From contig NZ_CABFMN010000079.1 of NCBI RefSeq assembly GCF_901875635.1, positions 1 through 64,000 on the forward strand: a stretch of DNA of 64,000 nucleotides. Direction: 5' to 3'. The DNA is from Xylophilus ampelinus (GTDB lineage: Bacteria; Pseudomonadota; Gammaproteobacteria; Burkholderiales; Burkholderiaceae_C). A program made the translations under genes and the position numbers. Under the pieces are notes generated by a model that made no database searches, had not been told where the DNA came from, and worked only from the letters and a program-made list of their open reading frames with translations. Of this stretch, positions 44,133 to 52,146 are shown piece after piece. Numbering within the stretch: the stretch's first letter is position 1; each line of letters starts with the position of its first letter.

Positions 44133-45026
44133 GGAAGACTCCATCTGGTGGTTGCGAAGAAAGCCCGCTTGGCTGGCCGGAGCCACCTGAGTCGGGAGTG
44201 GGGAAAGCGATTGCGTGAGCTGGGCGAGCGCGTCGTCGAAACCGCCGACGGCATCGGCCAGTCCGGTGGCGACGGCATTCGGGCCGAAGAACAGGCCGGC
44301 TTCGGTGGCGCGCACGACGTCCGCGTCGAGGCCGCGATGGCGCGCGACGGTCTCGACGAACAGCTCGTAGACGCGATCCACCTCGGCCTTGAGCACCGCG
44401 TGCGCGGCGTCGGAGATCGGCTCGTGCGGGTTGAGGTCGTTCTTGCGTTCGCCCGCGAACACGGCGGTGTAGCGAACGCCGTCCTTCGCGTCCTTCGCCG
44501 ACTGATCGACGTGCATGGCGATGACGCCAATAGAGCCGACGCCGCCGGTACGCGCGACGAACACGCGTGTGGCGGCGGACGCCAGCGCGTAGGCCGCCGA
44601 GAACGCCATGTCGTTGGCCACGGCCCAGACCGGCTTCGCCTGCGCCGCCGCCCGGATGCGGTCGGCCAGATCAAACACGCCACCTGATTCACCGCCGGGC
44701 GAATCGACGTCGAGCAGGATGGCCGCGACCTCGGGGCTGGCGAGCGCGGCGTCCAGTTGCGCGGCGATGCCGGTATAGCTGGCGAGGCCTGATTCGGCCT
44801 CGAGACCAGAGGTGCGGCGCACCAGCGTGCCGTGGATCGGGATGACGGCGACCTTGCCGCTGGCGGGCGTCGGCGCGCGCGTCATCGGCGTGTAGCCCAC
44901 GGGTGCGGCGAGATCGGTGAGGCCGATGCGCGCGCCGAGCACGGAGAGGATGACGTCGAGTTTCGGGCGATGGATCGCCAGCGGCACGCCAAACAGGCGC
45001 GCCGCCAGATGAGGCAGCACGGTCAT
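43794..45026 (-). CDS. S49-type capsid maturation protease with C-terminal scaffold
   Basis: A 410-residue protein of the lambda gpC type. The protease domain (residues about 55-270) has VAVIPIHGTLVRRTSGLEAE, ILLDVDSPGGESGGVFDLAD, ANDMAFSAAYALASAATRVF (catalytic Ser) and VGSIGVIAMHVDQSAKDAKD (catalytic Lys). The C-terminal 110 residues are helical and charged, as in scaffolds, and have their own start (next entry). The protease clears scaffold from the prohead. It lies between portal and gpD genes, the lambda order. Confidence 0.9.
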   Translation of the reverse strand: MTVLPHLAARLFGVPLAIHRPKLDVILSVLGARIGLTDLAAPVGYTPMTRAPTPASGKVAVIPIHGTLVRRTSGLEAESGLASYTGIAAQLDAALASPEVAAILLDVDSPGGESGGVFDLADRIRAAAQAKPVWAVANDMAFSAAYALASAATRVFVARTGGVGSIGVIAMHVDQSAKDAKDGVRYTAVFAGERKNDLNPHEPISDAAHAVLKAEVDRVYELFVETVARHRGLDADVVRATEAGLFFGPNAVATGLADAVGGFDDALAQLTQSLSPLPTQVAPASQAGFLRNHQMESSMNERSDPAALDRPLADPAGSPPQPSAATTLSVADAIEIAQTCTLAGRADLIAGFLETNTAPATVRGRLLAAQAEASPEIVSRIAPDAARPAASNPLIDAAKQLAAQSTKKEI

Positions 45027-45048
45027 GGGAATCCTTCTGGAAGAACGG

Positions 45049-46563
45049 TCAGGCGATGGAATCGCTGCCGGTGGTGTCGGGCGTGACGGCGTTGCGGTTG
45101 GGTTCCGCGCTGCCTCCGTCCTTTGACGTGTAGCGAGGGTCGGAATCGAAGATCAGGCCGAGGTCGTCGGCGCGCTGGTTGTCGGCGGCGATCTCGCGGT
45201 CGACGTCTTCGGCGTCGTAGCCGTTGGCCGAGATGGCTTCCGAGCGGCTCATCAGGCCCGCGCGGATCGCCATCAGCATGGCCTTGTATTCCTTCTCCGG
45301 ATCGACCCACTGCCAGCCTTGCGGAATCCACTTCACCGCGAGGTACTGGCGGCGGCGCGTGGGCCCGCCGCGCGCGAAACCCGGTGCATCGAGAGCGCCC
45401 GAGAGCACGGCCTGCTTCATCCACGCGGCCCACACCGGACGACACATCTGATGCACCAGGACGCCGTGCTGCACCATTTCGCAGCGGCGGCGGAACTCCA
45501 GCAGCCCAGCGCGGATGGACGAGTAGTTCACGCCCGTCAGGTCGCCGGTCAGTTGCTCGTAGGTGATACCGATGGCGGCGGCGACCGCGCGGAACTGCGT
45601 GCGCAGGAACTCGGAATACGAACTGCCCACGTCGGCGGGATCGGAGAATTTGATGTCCTCACCCGGTTCCAGAATCTGCAGCGTGCCCGGTTCCAGTCCG
45701 GCGAGCGCGATGCCGTCGCCGTTGGCAGCGCCTTCGCCCATCAGGCTGTCCTCGGGGTTCTGGCGCGTGACGAAGCCCGCGAACATCGCGGCAGTCTTCT
45801 TGCGCACCAGCTCGGCGTCGTCGTACTGGTCGAGTTCGTTGAGCTTGACCAGCGCACGCGACAGCCACGGCTCGCCGCGAATCTGGCCGGGGCGCAGCAC
45901 GCGGTAGAGGTGGATGACCTCGCGCGCGTCCACACGCACCGTCTCCATACCGCCTTGCCCCGACATCGGCGCGAGCCGTCCGTCCTCCGGATGCGAGCGG
46001 TACAGGTGGTAGGCCACACGTCGCCCCAGCGCATCAAACTCGATGCCAGAGCGCACCACGTTGCCGGACGGCAGATCGGTGTTGAGGTGGATCGGCAGGT
46101 GCTCCGACTCCAGCAACTGGAGCTGCAAGGGCACGGCCAGTCCGTCTTCCGGACGGCGCGGGCGCAACCGGATCAAGCATTCACCGGCTTCGAGCATCGA
46201 ACGGCAGGCCAAGGCTTGCAGGCCGTAGAAATCGGTCTGGCCCGCCGCGTCGGCTTCCTCCGTCCAGTCGCGCCACAGCGCCTGCACGTCGGCCTTGAAC
46301 CGTTCGTCGCCCGACAGGCTCTGCGGTTTGATGCCGGTACCGACGGCGTTGGCGACGAAGGCGTCGAGCGCGGCCTGCGCCCACGCATTGCGACGCACGA
46401 GGTCGCGGCTCTTGATGCGCAGGTCGGTGTGGGTCGCCAGCATCGCGGCGACAGCGCCGGGATTGCCGGGCATCCACGCCAGCGAGCGTCGGCCCCGGCC
46501 TGCGGCTTCGTGAACCGGCGACTGGCCGAACAGGCGTCGCACGGTTTGGGCGAACCACGCCAT
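45049..46563 (-). CDS. Portal protein (lambda gpB family)
   Basis: A 504-residue portal. It has LRIKSRDLVRRNAWAQAALD, AFVANAVGTGIKPQSLSGDE, LQLQLLESEHLPIHLNTDLP, VIHLYRVLRPGQIRGEPWLS, FRAVAAAIGITYEQLTGDLT and GVNYSSIRAGLLEFRRRCEM, the last two being hallmarks of the lambda portal family. The start at 46563 is preferred to 46608. It follows gpW directly. Twelve subunits form the DNA-entry ring. Confidence 0.93.
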   Translation of the reverse strand: MAWFAQTVRRLFGQSPVHEAAGRGRRSLAWMPGNPGAVAAMLATHTDLRIKSRDLVRRNAWAQAALDAFVANAVGTGIKPQSLSGDERFKADVQALWRDWTEEADAAGQTDFYGLQALACRSMLEAGECLIRLRPRRPEDGLAVPLQLQLLESEHLPIHLNTDLPSGNVVRSGIEFDALGRRVAYHLYRSHPEDGRLAPMSGQGGMETVRVDAREVIHLYRVLRPGQIRGEPWLSRALVKLNELDQYDDAELVRKKTAAMFAGFVTRQNPEDSLMGEGAANGDGIALAGLEPGTLQILEPGEDIKFSDPADVGSSYSEFLRTQFRAVAAAIGITYEQLTGDLTGVNYSSIRAGLLEFRRRCEMVQHGVLVHQMCRPVWAAWMKQAVLSGALDAPGFARGGPTRRRQYLAVKWIPQGWQWVDPEKEYKAMLMAIRAGLMSRSEAISANGYDAEDVDREIAADNQRADDLGLIFDSDPRYTSKDGGSAEPNRNAVTPDTTGSDSIA

Positions 46564-46564
46564 G

Positions 46565-46786
46565 TCAGAACCCCTTGCCCGTGGTGACGCGGATCTGACG
46601 CGGCGCACCCGGCCACAGTCCGCTGGCGGCGGCCTGTTCCAGCAGACCGCGCTTGACCTCGCGGATCGCGTCTTTCAGTTCCTCGACCGAGCGGTACTCC
46701 ACGGTCTTGTCGCCGAAGCTCACGCGCTTCTCGCCCTTGGCGAGCGCGGCTTCCAGCGCCTGGAGTTGGACTTCTGTGTAGGCCAT
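46565..46786 (-). CDS. gpW-like head-tail connector protein
   Basis: A 73-residue protein, MAYTEVQLQALEAALAKGEK then VSFGDKTVEYRSVEELKDAI, matching gpW: two helices flanking a beta hairpin built from G-x-x-x-V-x-x-x-x-x-x-V-x-Y/F-x-S. It ends one base before the portal start. gpW closes the portal and is needed before tail joining. Confidence 0.85.
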   Translation of the reverse strand: MAYTEVQLQALEAALAKGEKRVSFGDKTVEYRSVEELKDAIREVKRGLLEQAAASGLWPGAPRQIRVTTGKGF

Positions 46787-47178
46787 CAGCGGTACACCAC
46801 GAGGTTGATTTCGGAGGAGTCGTCGAACGACGCAGCGGTCGTCGCGCAGGAGATGTCGACGTACTGCGTGGTCTTCAGATCGGAGCTGGCACGCACGATG
46901 GCCACGCGTTGCATGCCGCTGTTGGTGCTGCTGCGGGCGAGCGCCGTCCAGCAGTAGTTCGCATCCGGCATCGCCACGGCGAAACGCACCCGGTAGCGGC
47001 CCGCCGCCGTGCGCACGACACTGGCGACGTTGTGCGCGCTGGCGATCACGACCTGACCGTTGACGTAGCCGAAGCTGACCCACACCCGGGCGATGCCGGG
47101 ATGCGTGGCGTCGATCTTGGTTTTCACCTCGAAGCCGATGCGCGCCGCCAGCGCGGCGATGCTGGACGCGAGACTCAT
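46786..47178 (-). CDS. Phage virion-associated protein with an MSLA N-terminus
   Basis: A 130-residue protein: MSLASSIAALAARIGFEVKT, then a beta-rich domain (RVWVSFGYVNGQVVIASAHN, RYRVRFAVAMPDANYCWTAL, VDISCATTAASFDDSSEINL). Its C-terminal part resembles fibre-tip domains found at the ends of phage appendages. Its first 14 residues match the neighbouring protein in pattern. It overlaps gpW and its neighbour by one base each. Role unknown; a head or neck fibre is likely. Confidence 0.65.
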   Translation of the reverse strand: MSLASSIAALAARIGFEVKTKIDATHPGIARVWVSFGYVNGQVVIASAHNVASVVRTAAGRYRVRFAVAMPDANYCWTALARSSTNSGMQRVAIVRASSDLKTTQYVDISCATTAASFDDSSEINLVVYR

Positions 47179-47669
47179 CAGGCCAGCGCCCCATCGAAGA
47201 TGACGACGAAGTCGGCGTCGGTGTTGCCGACATCGGCAGCAGCAACCGCACCGATGTTGGTGCGGGCCTGCAGCTGCTCGGCCACCGTCAGGGTCTGCGC
47301 CGCGTCGAAGCGCACGCGCAGGTTGACTGCGGCCAGGAGCGCATCCAGACCGCTGGTGCCGTTCTGCAGCAACTGTTGGATCTCGACCAGGGTGTCGTAG
47401 GCGGCGTCCGCTCCACCCAAGATGTCGGCCTTGAGCGCATCGAGCAGCGACACGATCTTGTTCGACGAGTAAGTGGTGGAGGTGGCGATCTGGTTGTCGT
47501 CGATGGCCGTCGCGGACAGCACCGCCGCCTTCAACTCGTTGATCGCCGCGACCAGACTCGATTTGTCGGTGGTGGACAGGCTGGCCAGGTTGCCTGCGGT
47601 CGCGCGGACGTCGTTGAACTCCTGGGCGACCCGGATGACCAGGCTCTCGATGCGTGTGGCAAGACTCAT
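47178..47669 (-). CDS. Coiled-coil virion fibre protein with an MSLA N-terminus
   Basis: A 163-residue protein. The head MSLATRIESLVIRVAQEFND is followed by heptad-like sequence (LASLSTTDKSSLVAAINELK, VSLLDALKADILGGADAAYD, VEIQQLLQNGTSGLDALLAA) and ends LTVAEQLQARTNIGAVAAAD, the T-x-x-E-x-x-Q-A-R-x-N-I-G-A motif common in phage fibres. Encoded between terminase and gpW, an uncommon place for a fibre in lambda-like phages. Confidence 0.7.
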   Translation of the reverse strand: MSLATRIESLVIRVAQEFNDVRATAGNLASLSTTDKSSLVAAINELKAAVLSATAIDDNQIATSTTYSSNKIVSLLDALKADILGGADAAYDTLVEIQQLLQNGTSGLDALLAAVNLRVRFDAAQTLTVAEQLQARTNIGAVAAADVGNTDADFVVIFDGALA

Positions 47670-47686
47670 GAAAACTCCTCGATGTG

Positions 47687-49648
47687 TCAGGACAGCCAGC
47701 GGCTCTTGATGACCCGCCGACGTGATGGGGTTGCAGAAACAGCGAGGCCACCGCGTTGGGTGGCCTCGTCTGGGTCGAAGGTTTGAATCGGGGGCGGCTC
47801 ATCCGGTGGCCGCTCCATCCCGAGTTGGCGCTCCAGTTCCCGCCAGTGGCGTTCCTCGAAGCGATCCAGTCCCGCCGCCGATGCGGCGGCGCGGGCGTAG
47901 ACGTAGCAGTCGAGCGCCTCGTTGCGCTCGCGCATCTTTTGCCACTCGCGCACAGGGAACCCGTTGCGGTCGCGGCGGGTGATCAGTTGCTCGGCACAGA
48001 GCTGCTGGATGAACTCGGCGTCGATCTTGGGCAAGTGGACGAACCCCGTCGGGTAGACCGTGGTCACGTCGTCCTCGCTGACATCCGCGCTCTTGCGCAG
48101 GTTGTTGTAGAACTCCAGCTTGGCGATGCCGACCGCCACCGTGAACACCTTGATGCCCCGGCGCAGCTTCTTGCCGCCCTGCGAGACATCGATGGCCGTC
48201 GGTGTGCCGATCAGGGCCGCGCCACGCGGCACGCCCTTGACCGCCATCACGCGCGGATCGCGGCAGGCCCGCACGAACGCGTAGGCCTCCTGCGTCGCAA
48301 AGCCCGTGTCCAGCGCGAAGCGGGCCAACGGCATCGCCGCGCCCGACGCGTGCGTCCAGTTCTCGGCGATCAACTCGCCGAGGCGCTTCCACACCGCGTC
48401 GCGGGCGGTATCGCCCATCAGCACGCGATGTTCGACGAGCCACGCTTCCTTGCCGCGACCGAAGGCCCAGATGGATGCTTCGATGCGATCCTTCTGCACG
48501 TCCGCGCCGCCGACCAGCAGCAGGCCGCCCAGCGGCACGCTGCCGACGCGGTAATCCTCCCGGCGCTCGACCAGTCGTTGCCAATCGGGCGCTTCGCCTT
48601 CCTCGACCCAGGTATCACCCAGTTCGGTGTTCTTGAAGGTCTTGATCGCCGCCGCCGAGCCGGATTCCTTGCTGACGGCGGCTTCCCACGCGGCGGCGAT
48701 GTCGCACCACGCGCGCCAGCCGACCGGGCTGTAGAGCGAGGAGAGATGAAATCCCGTGGTCTTGCCCGTGCCTTCGGCCATCGCGCGCCACTCGCCGTGT
48801 TCGAGCATCCACGTCTTGTGGTGCTCGGCAATCGCGGTGTCGCAGGACTCACAGATGTAGGCCGCCGTCTCCGGCGCGCCCTTGTCCCAGCGCAACTGTT
48901 CGAAGCGCAGCCATTGCCGGTGCGAGCAATGCGGGCACGGCACGAAGTAGCGACGCTGGTCGCTGGCTTCGTACTCACGCTCGATGGCCGACGCGCCCGA
49001 GATCGTCGGCGTCGAGACGATGAAGATCTTGCGCCGCGCGAAGGTGCGTGTGCGCGCCTCCGCCAGCGAAATCGCGTCGCCTTCGCCCTCGACGTCCAGC
49101 GGGTAGCCGTCCACCTCGTCGAGGAACAGATACCGCACCGGCATCGAGCGCAGGCCCACGGCGCTGTTCGCGCCCGTCATCACCAGCACGCCGCCGCGAA
49201 ACTCCTTCGCCAGAATCGTGTTGCCCGAATCACGCGAGCGTGCCGGAGCGATCAATTCGGCCAGCGCGGGTGATTCCTCGATCAGCGGGTCGATCCGCTG
49301 CTTGGAGTTGCGCTTGGCCATCTCCACCGTCGGCCACACGGCCATCATCGGCCCCGGCGCGTGATGAATCACGTAGCCGATCCAGTTCGATCCCATTTCG
49401 GTCGCGCCGAGCTGGGCGGCCTTCATGAACACCACGCGCTCGACCGGCGAGGTCGGCGACAGGCAATCCATGATGGCCTTCAGGTATGGCGTGCGGCTGG
49501 TGCGCCAGCGGCCCGGCTCGGCGGACGCCTTGCTGGAAAGCATCCGGTGCCGATCCGACCATTCCGACACGGTGAGCAGCGGATCGGGCGTCAAGCCTTC
49601 GCGCCACGCACGTTCGATTTCGGCAGCACCTTCGTAGTCGACGTCCAT
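47687..49648 (-). CDS. Terminase large subunit (GpA family)
   Basis: A 653-residue packaging ATPase-nuclease. The N-terminal ATPase has VFMKAAQLGATEMGSNWIGY (P-loop variant) and VRYLFLDEVDGYPLDVEGEG (Walker B). A zinc-ribbon-like pair lies near residue 235 (CPHCSHRQWLRFEQ and CESCDTAIAEH). The nuclease half has LLVGGADVQKDRIEASIWAF and FALDTGFATQEAYAFVRACR. GpA terminases cut concatemers at cos sites and pump DNA through the portal, so cohesive ends are expected. It lies ten bases after the small subunit gene. Confidence 0.93.
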   Translation of the reverse strand: MDVDYEGAAEIERAWREGLTPDPLLTVSEWSDRHRMLSSKASAEPGRWRTSRTPYLKAIMDCLSPTSPVERVVFMKAAQLGATEMGSNWIGYVIHHAPGPMMAVWPTVEMAKRNSKQRIDPLIEESPALAELIAPARSRDSGNTILAKEFRGGVLVMTGANSAVGLRSMPVRYLFLDEVDGYPLDVEGEGDAISLAEARTRTFARRKIFIVSTPTISGASAIEREYEASDQRRYFVPCPHCSHRQWLRFEQLRWDKGAPETAAYICESCDTAIAEHHKTWMLEHGEWRAMAEGTGKTTGFHLSSLYSPVGWRAWCDIAAAWEAAVSKESGSAAAIKTFKNTELGDTWVEEGEAPDWQRLVERREDYRVGSVPLGGLLLVGGADVQKDRIEASIWAFGRGKEAWLVEHRVLMGDTARDAVWKRLGELIAENWTHASGAAMPLARFALDTGFATQEAYAFVRACRDPRVMAVKGVPRGAALIGTPTAIDVSQGGKKLRRGIKVFTVAVGIAKLEFYNNLRKSADVSEDDVTTVYPTGFVHLPKIDAEFIQQLCAEQLITRRDRNGFPVREWQKMRERNEALDCYVYARAAASAAGLDRFEERHWRELERQLGMERPPDEPPPIQTFDPDEATQRGGLAVSATPSRRRVIKSRWLS

Positions 49649-49658
49649 CAGTTCCCGA

Positions 49659-50204
49659 TCAGTCCACGCGCGGGCGCAGATCGCCCAATTCCTGCAAGTG
49701 CTCGCGCACGGCGGCTTCCAGCGCGACGTGCATCGTGTGCGGATCGACCGCCAGCCGCGCCGCCATCTGCGCCGAGATACGCGCGGGCCAGTTCAGCCAC
49801 GCATCGCGCTCGGCGCGCGCCAGCTTGAAGACGTGGGCGATGGCCTGGTTGCGGTCGACCAGCTCGCCCTTGAGGCGGGCCAGCCGCACCTTGTTCGTCT
49901 GGGCCTTGACCACCTCGTTGACAGTGCGCGCTTGCAGCAGCGACGCACCGCCGGTGGGCAAGGCGGCCTGACCGTCGCCCACAGGCGCGACGGTGGCGGT
50001 TTCCGGCGGCACCGCAGCCTTAACGGCGCGAGCGCGCGTGCCGGTGCGTGGCGCTTCTGTGTTGCGCGCCCACTCGGCGTCGGCGCGCTGCGGGTCAAGG
50101 GTTCCGTCCGCTTCTGGCGTGATGCGCCCGGCGGCGATGGCCTTGCGCACCGCCGCGTCGGAAACGCCACGGTGACGCGCGTAGGCGCGAATCGAGATTC
50201 CCAT
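49659..50204 (-). CDS. Terminase small subunit (Nu1-like)
   Basis: A 181-residue protein with an N-terminal winged-helix motif (ISIRAYARHRGVSDAAVRKA, AIAAGRITPEADGTLDPQRA) as in Nu1, a linker, and a helical C-terminus (LLQARTVNEVVKAQTNKVRL, ARLKGELVDRNQAIAHVFKL) that binds the large subunit. The ATG at 50204 has an AAGGTG ribosome site; a TTG at 50216 is the alternative. It recognises the packaging site, which should be close by. It is divergent from the plus-strand cassette. Confidence 0.85.
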   Translation of the reverse strand: MGISIRAYARHRGVSDAAVRKAIAAGRITPEADGTLDPQRADAEWARNTEAPRTGTRARAVKAAVPPETATVAPVGDGQAALPTGGASLLQARTVNEVVKAQTNKVRLARLKGELVDRNQAIAHVFKLARAERDAWLNWPARISAQMAARLAVDPHTMHVALEAAVREHLQELGDLRPRVD

Positions 50205-50239
50205 CGGCACCTTCAATCATGTGTTCGTCCTTCGTCGAG

Positions 50240-50280
50240 AAAGAGCTTGGCTTCCATCGGGAACAGCGCGTTCATCACGT
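50240..50280 (+). promoter_or_regulatory. Leader repeat, copy 1
   Basis: AAAGAGCTTGGCTTC, 5 variable bases, GGAACAGCGCGTTCATCACG. The core ends 32 bases before the ATG at 50312. TTGGCT and GTTCAT are 17 bases apart, which would suit a weak promoter. The GAAC-AGCGC-GTTC part could form a small hairpin. Confidence 0.7.
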
Positions 50281-50311
50281 CACGCCATCAATCACGTCGA
50301 AAGGACAAACG

Positions 50312-50578
50312 ATGAACAACCCATCCCTCGACACCCTTGCAGTCAAGCTCGCCGAAGCCGCCATGACGGTCTTGGTGCGCGCCTGCCGCAACGAGGTGGC
50401 TACCGCCAGCAATGCCGACCTCGAAGCCGCATGCGCTTCGATGCGCGCACGAGCCAAGGCGGTAATCGATCAACTCCTGGATGACGCTCGGGACGCGCCC
50501 TGGCTCGCGGAAGCCGCGTTCCATGCCGCCGCCCTTGAACTGGCCGAAGCAGGCATCTCGTCGCTGCGCAGGCGTTGA
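50312..50578 (+). CDS. Small helical protein of the plus-strand cassette
   Basis: An 88-residue protein, MNNPSLDTLAVKLAEAAMTV then ASNADLEAACASMRARAKAV and AAFHAAALELAEAGISSLRR. It is all-helical and alanine-rich. It starts a run of five genes transcribed against the rest of the prophage. GAAAGGA precedes the ATG. A longer in-frame start at 50219 would run through the leader repeat and is rejected. Function unknown. Confidence 0.65.
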   Translation: MNNPSLDTLAVKLAEAAMTVLVRACRNEVATASNADLEAACASMRARAKAVIDQLLDDARDAPWLAEAAFHAAALELAEAGISSLRRR

Positions 50579-50583
50579 AGCAG

Positions 50584-50623
50584 AAAGAGCTTGGCTTCAC
50601 CGGCGAACAGCGCGTTCATCACG
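50584..50623 (+). promoter_or_regulatory. Leader repeat, copy 2
   Basis: AAAGAGCTTGGCTTCACCGG then CGAACAGCGCGTTCATCACG, matching copy 1 at all but a few central bases. It begins six bases after the stop of the preceding gene and ends 31 bases before the ATG at 50655. Confidence 0.72.
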
Positions 50624-50654
50624 ATCCCGATCAACCACTGCAAAGGAGCAGACC

Positions 50655-51173
50655 ATGAGCACCATCCAACTGACCCCGGCCCAGCACGCCATCCTCGCCA
50701 AGGCCATTCACTCCAGCGACGGCAAGATCGAGTGGTTCCCCGACAACGTCAAAGGCGGCGCGCGCAAGAAGGTGCTGGAAGGCATGTTCAACCGCGCCCT
50801 CATCACGCCCGACGGCGAGGGCTGGCGCATTGCCGCCGAGGGTTACGACGCGCTGGGCATGCCGCGCCCCGGCGTCCAGCAGCCGACGCCCGAGTTCGAT
50901 GCCGAACTGGAGCAGGACGTCGCTGCCGCCGAAGCCACGTGGAAGCAGGAGGCCAAGGCCACGCCGCGCACCCGCGAGAACAGCAAGCAGGCCGAGGTCA
51001 TCCGGATGCTCAAGCGCCCCGAGGGCGCGACCATCCGCCAGATCTGCGAGACCACCGGCTGGCAGGCGCACACGGTGCGCGGCACCTTCGCCGGGGCCTT
51101 CAAGAAAAAACTCGGACTCGCCATCGTCTCGGACAAGGCCGAGGGCGGCGAGCGCGTGTATCGGATTGCGTGA
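50655..51173 (+). CDS. DUF3489-family protein with winged-helix C-terminus
   Basis: A 172-residue protein. The N-terminal 75 residues (MSTIQLTPAQHAILAKAIHS, WFPDNVKGGARKKVLEGMFN) and the C-terminal DUF3489 domain (KQAEVIRMLKRPEGATIRQI, CETTGWQAHTVRGTFAGAFK, KKLGLAIVSDKAEGGERVYR) are both winged-helix-like, joined by an acidic linker. DUF3489 proteins occur in phages and integrative elements and probably bind DNA. AAAGGAG precedes the ATG. It could be the regulator of the repeat-led cassette, which is inference. Confidence 0.8.
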   Translation: MSTIQLTPAQHAILAKAIHSSDGKIEWFPDNVKGGARKKVLEGMFNRALITPDGEGWRIAAEGYDALGMPRPGVQQPTPEFDAELEQDVAAAEATWKQEAKATPRTRENSKQAEVIRMLKRPEGATIRQICETTGWQAHTVRGTFAGAFKKKLGLAIVSDKAEGGERVYRIA

Positions 51174-51231
51174 TCAGCGCTGGGGTGCGGGCACTGCCTG
51201 CACCCCCGAATAATCCATTGCCACCACCCTT

Positions 51232-51268
51232 GAAAACGCTTGGCTTCCCAGGCGAACAGCGCGTTCAT
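51232..51268 (+). promoter_or_regulatory. Leader repeat, copy 3
   Basis: GAAAACGCTTGGCTTCCCAG then GCGAACAGCGCGTTCAT. The core ends 42 bases before the ATG at 51311, the longest spacing of the four copies. Confidence 0.7.
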
Positions 51269-51310
51269 GCTGGTGTCGTGATTGACGACGCATCCCAAGG
51301 AGAACAGCCC

Positions 51311-51670
51311 ATGAGCACCATGACCATCACCCTCGAACGCACCCCTCGCACTCTCCAAATCGGCGACAACGCCATCGAGGTCGAGGAGTTGAGCATCCGC
51401 CTGCCGTTCGCGCGCAAGCCTGCCGATCTTGGCGAAGTCGGCGGCCAGGGGCAGACCAAGATCTACATCACGGAGACCAAGGAACTGACCCCGGCCGAGT
51501 TCGACGCCTTTGCCAGCAGCCTGTTGGTATCGCGCGATTGGCTACGCGGCAAAGGCGGCGGTGCGGGCGACGGCTACCTCTGCGTGGAGGTCAAGGCGCC
51601 GGGTCGCCCCTATCTGTACGTCAACCCGGAGGGCGGCGATTACGCCCGCTACGTGGCCCGCCTCGGGTAA
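51311..51670 (+). CDS. Small conserved phage/element protein, function unknown
   Basis: A 119-residue protein (MSTMTITLERTPRTLQIGDN, AIEVEELSIRLPFARKPADL, LTPAEFDAFASSLLVSRDWL, VEVKAPGRPYLYVNPEGGDY). It appears to be a compact alpha/beta domain. AAGGAG lies upstream. Such proteins recur beside DUF3489 genes on betaproteobacterial mobile elements, in my recollection. No catalytic residues are evident. Confidence 0.68.
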   Translation: MSTMTITLERTPRTLQIGDNAIEVEELSIRLPFARKPADLGEVGGQGQTKIYITETKELTPAEFDAFASSLLVSRDWLRGKGGGAGDGYLCVEVKAPGRPYLYVNPEGGDYARYVARLG

Positions 51671-51693
51671 TCGAAAAGATCGAGAAAGAAGCC

Positions 51694-51732
51694 GAGAACA
51701 GCTTGGCTTCTCAATCGAACAGCGCGTTACTA
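51694..51732 (+). promoter_or_regulatory. Leader repeat, copy 4
   Basis: GAGAACAGCTTGGCTTCTCA then ATCGAACAGCGCGTTACTACG. This is the most divergent copy, with TTACT for TTCAT. It ends 35 bases before the ATG at 51768. Confidence 0.65.
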
Positions 51733-51767
51733 CGGGTGTCGCAACGATCAACCACAAGGAGCCCACG

Positions 51768-52136
51768 ATGGACAACACCAACCATATCCCCGCCACCCGC
51801 AACGACGCCTGGGGCTTTTGGGGCACGATGAACGAGAACGCCACCGCAGCCTGGCCGACGGCGATGACCGCGATCTCGGATGCCACGCACCAGCCCCTCG
51901 ACTCAGTCCGGGCCTTCCTCGACAGCCGGCACGGACGCCACTTCGCGGACGATGTCCTGAACCAGATGCACGCCGGTCGCGCCCTGGCGGACGCGATCCA
52001 CGCCGCCACCGAGCAGTGGATGGGCTGGAAGATCGGACGCCAGACCAGCAAAGACTACGGCATCCCGCGCGGCCTGCCTTACCTGACGGGCTTCGTGATT
52101 CACTGCGAGATCGTCGAAGAAGAACTCGCCGCCTGA
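51768..52136 (+). CDS. Small conserved phage/element protein, function unknown
   Basis: A 122-residue protein (MDNTNHIPATRNDAWGFWGT, AWPTAMTAISDATHQPLDSV, FLDSRHGRHFADDVLNQMHA, MGWKIGRQTSKDYGIPRGLP). The aromatic W/F-rich start and the DSRHGRHFADD segment look conserved, as in proteins of accessory regions on integrative elements. AAGGAG precedes the ATG. It is followed after ten bases by the next gene, which has no leader repeat of its own. Confidence 0.66.
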   Translation: MDNTNHIPATRNDAWGFWGTMNENATAAWPTAMTAISDATHQPLDSVRAFLDSRHGRHFADDVLNQMHAGRALADAIHAATEQWMGWKIGRQTSKDYGIPRGLPYLTGFVIHCEIVEEELAA

Positions 52137-52146
52137 GGAGAGCGAC

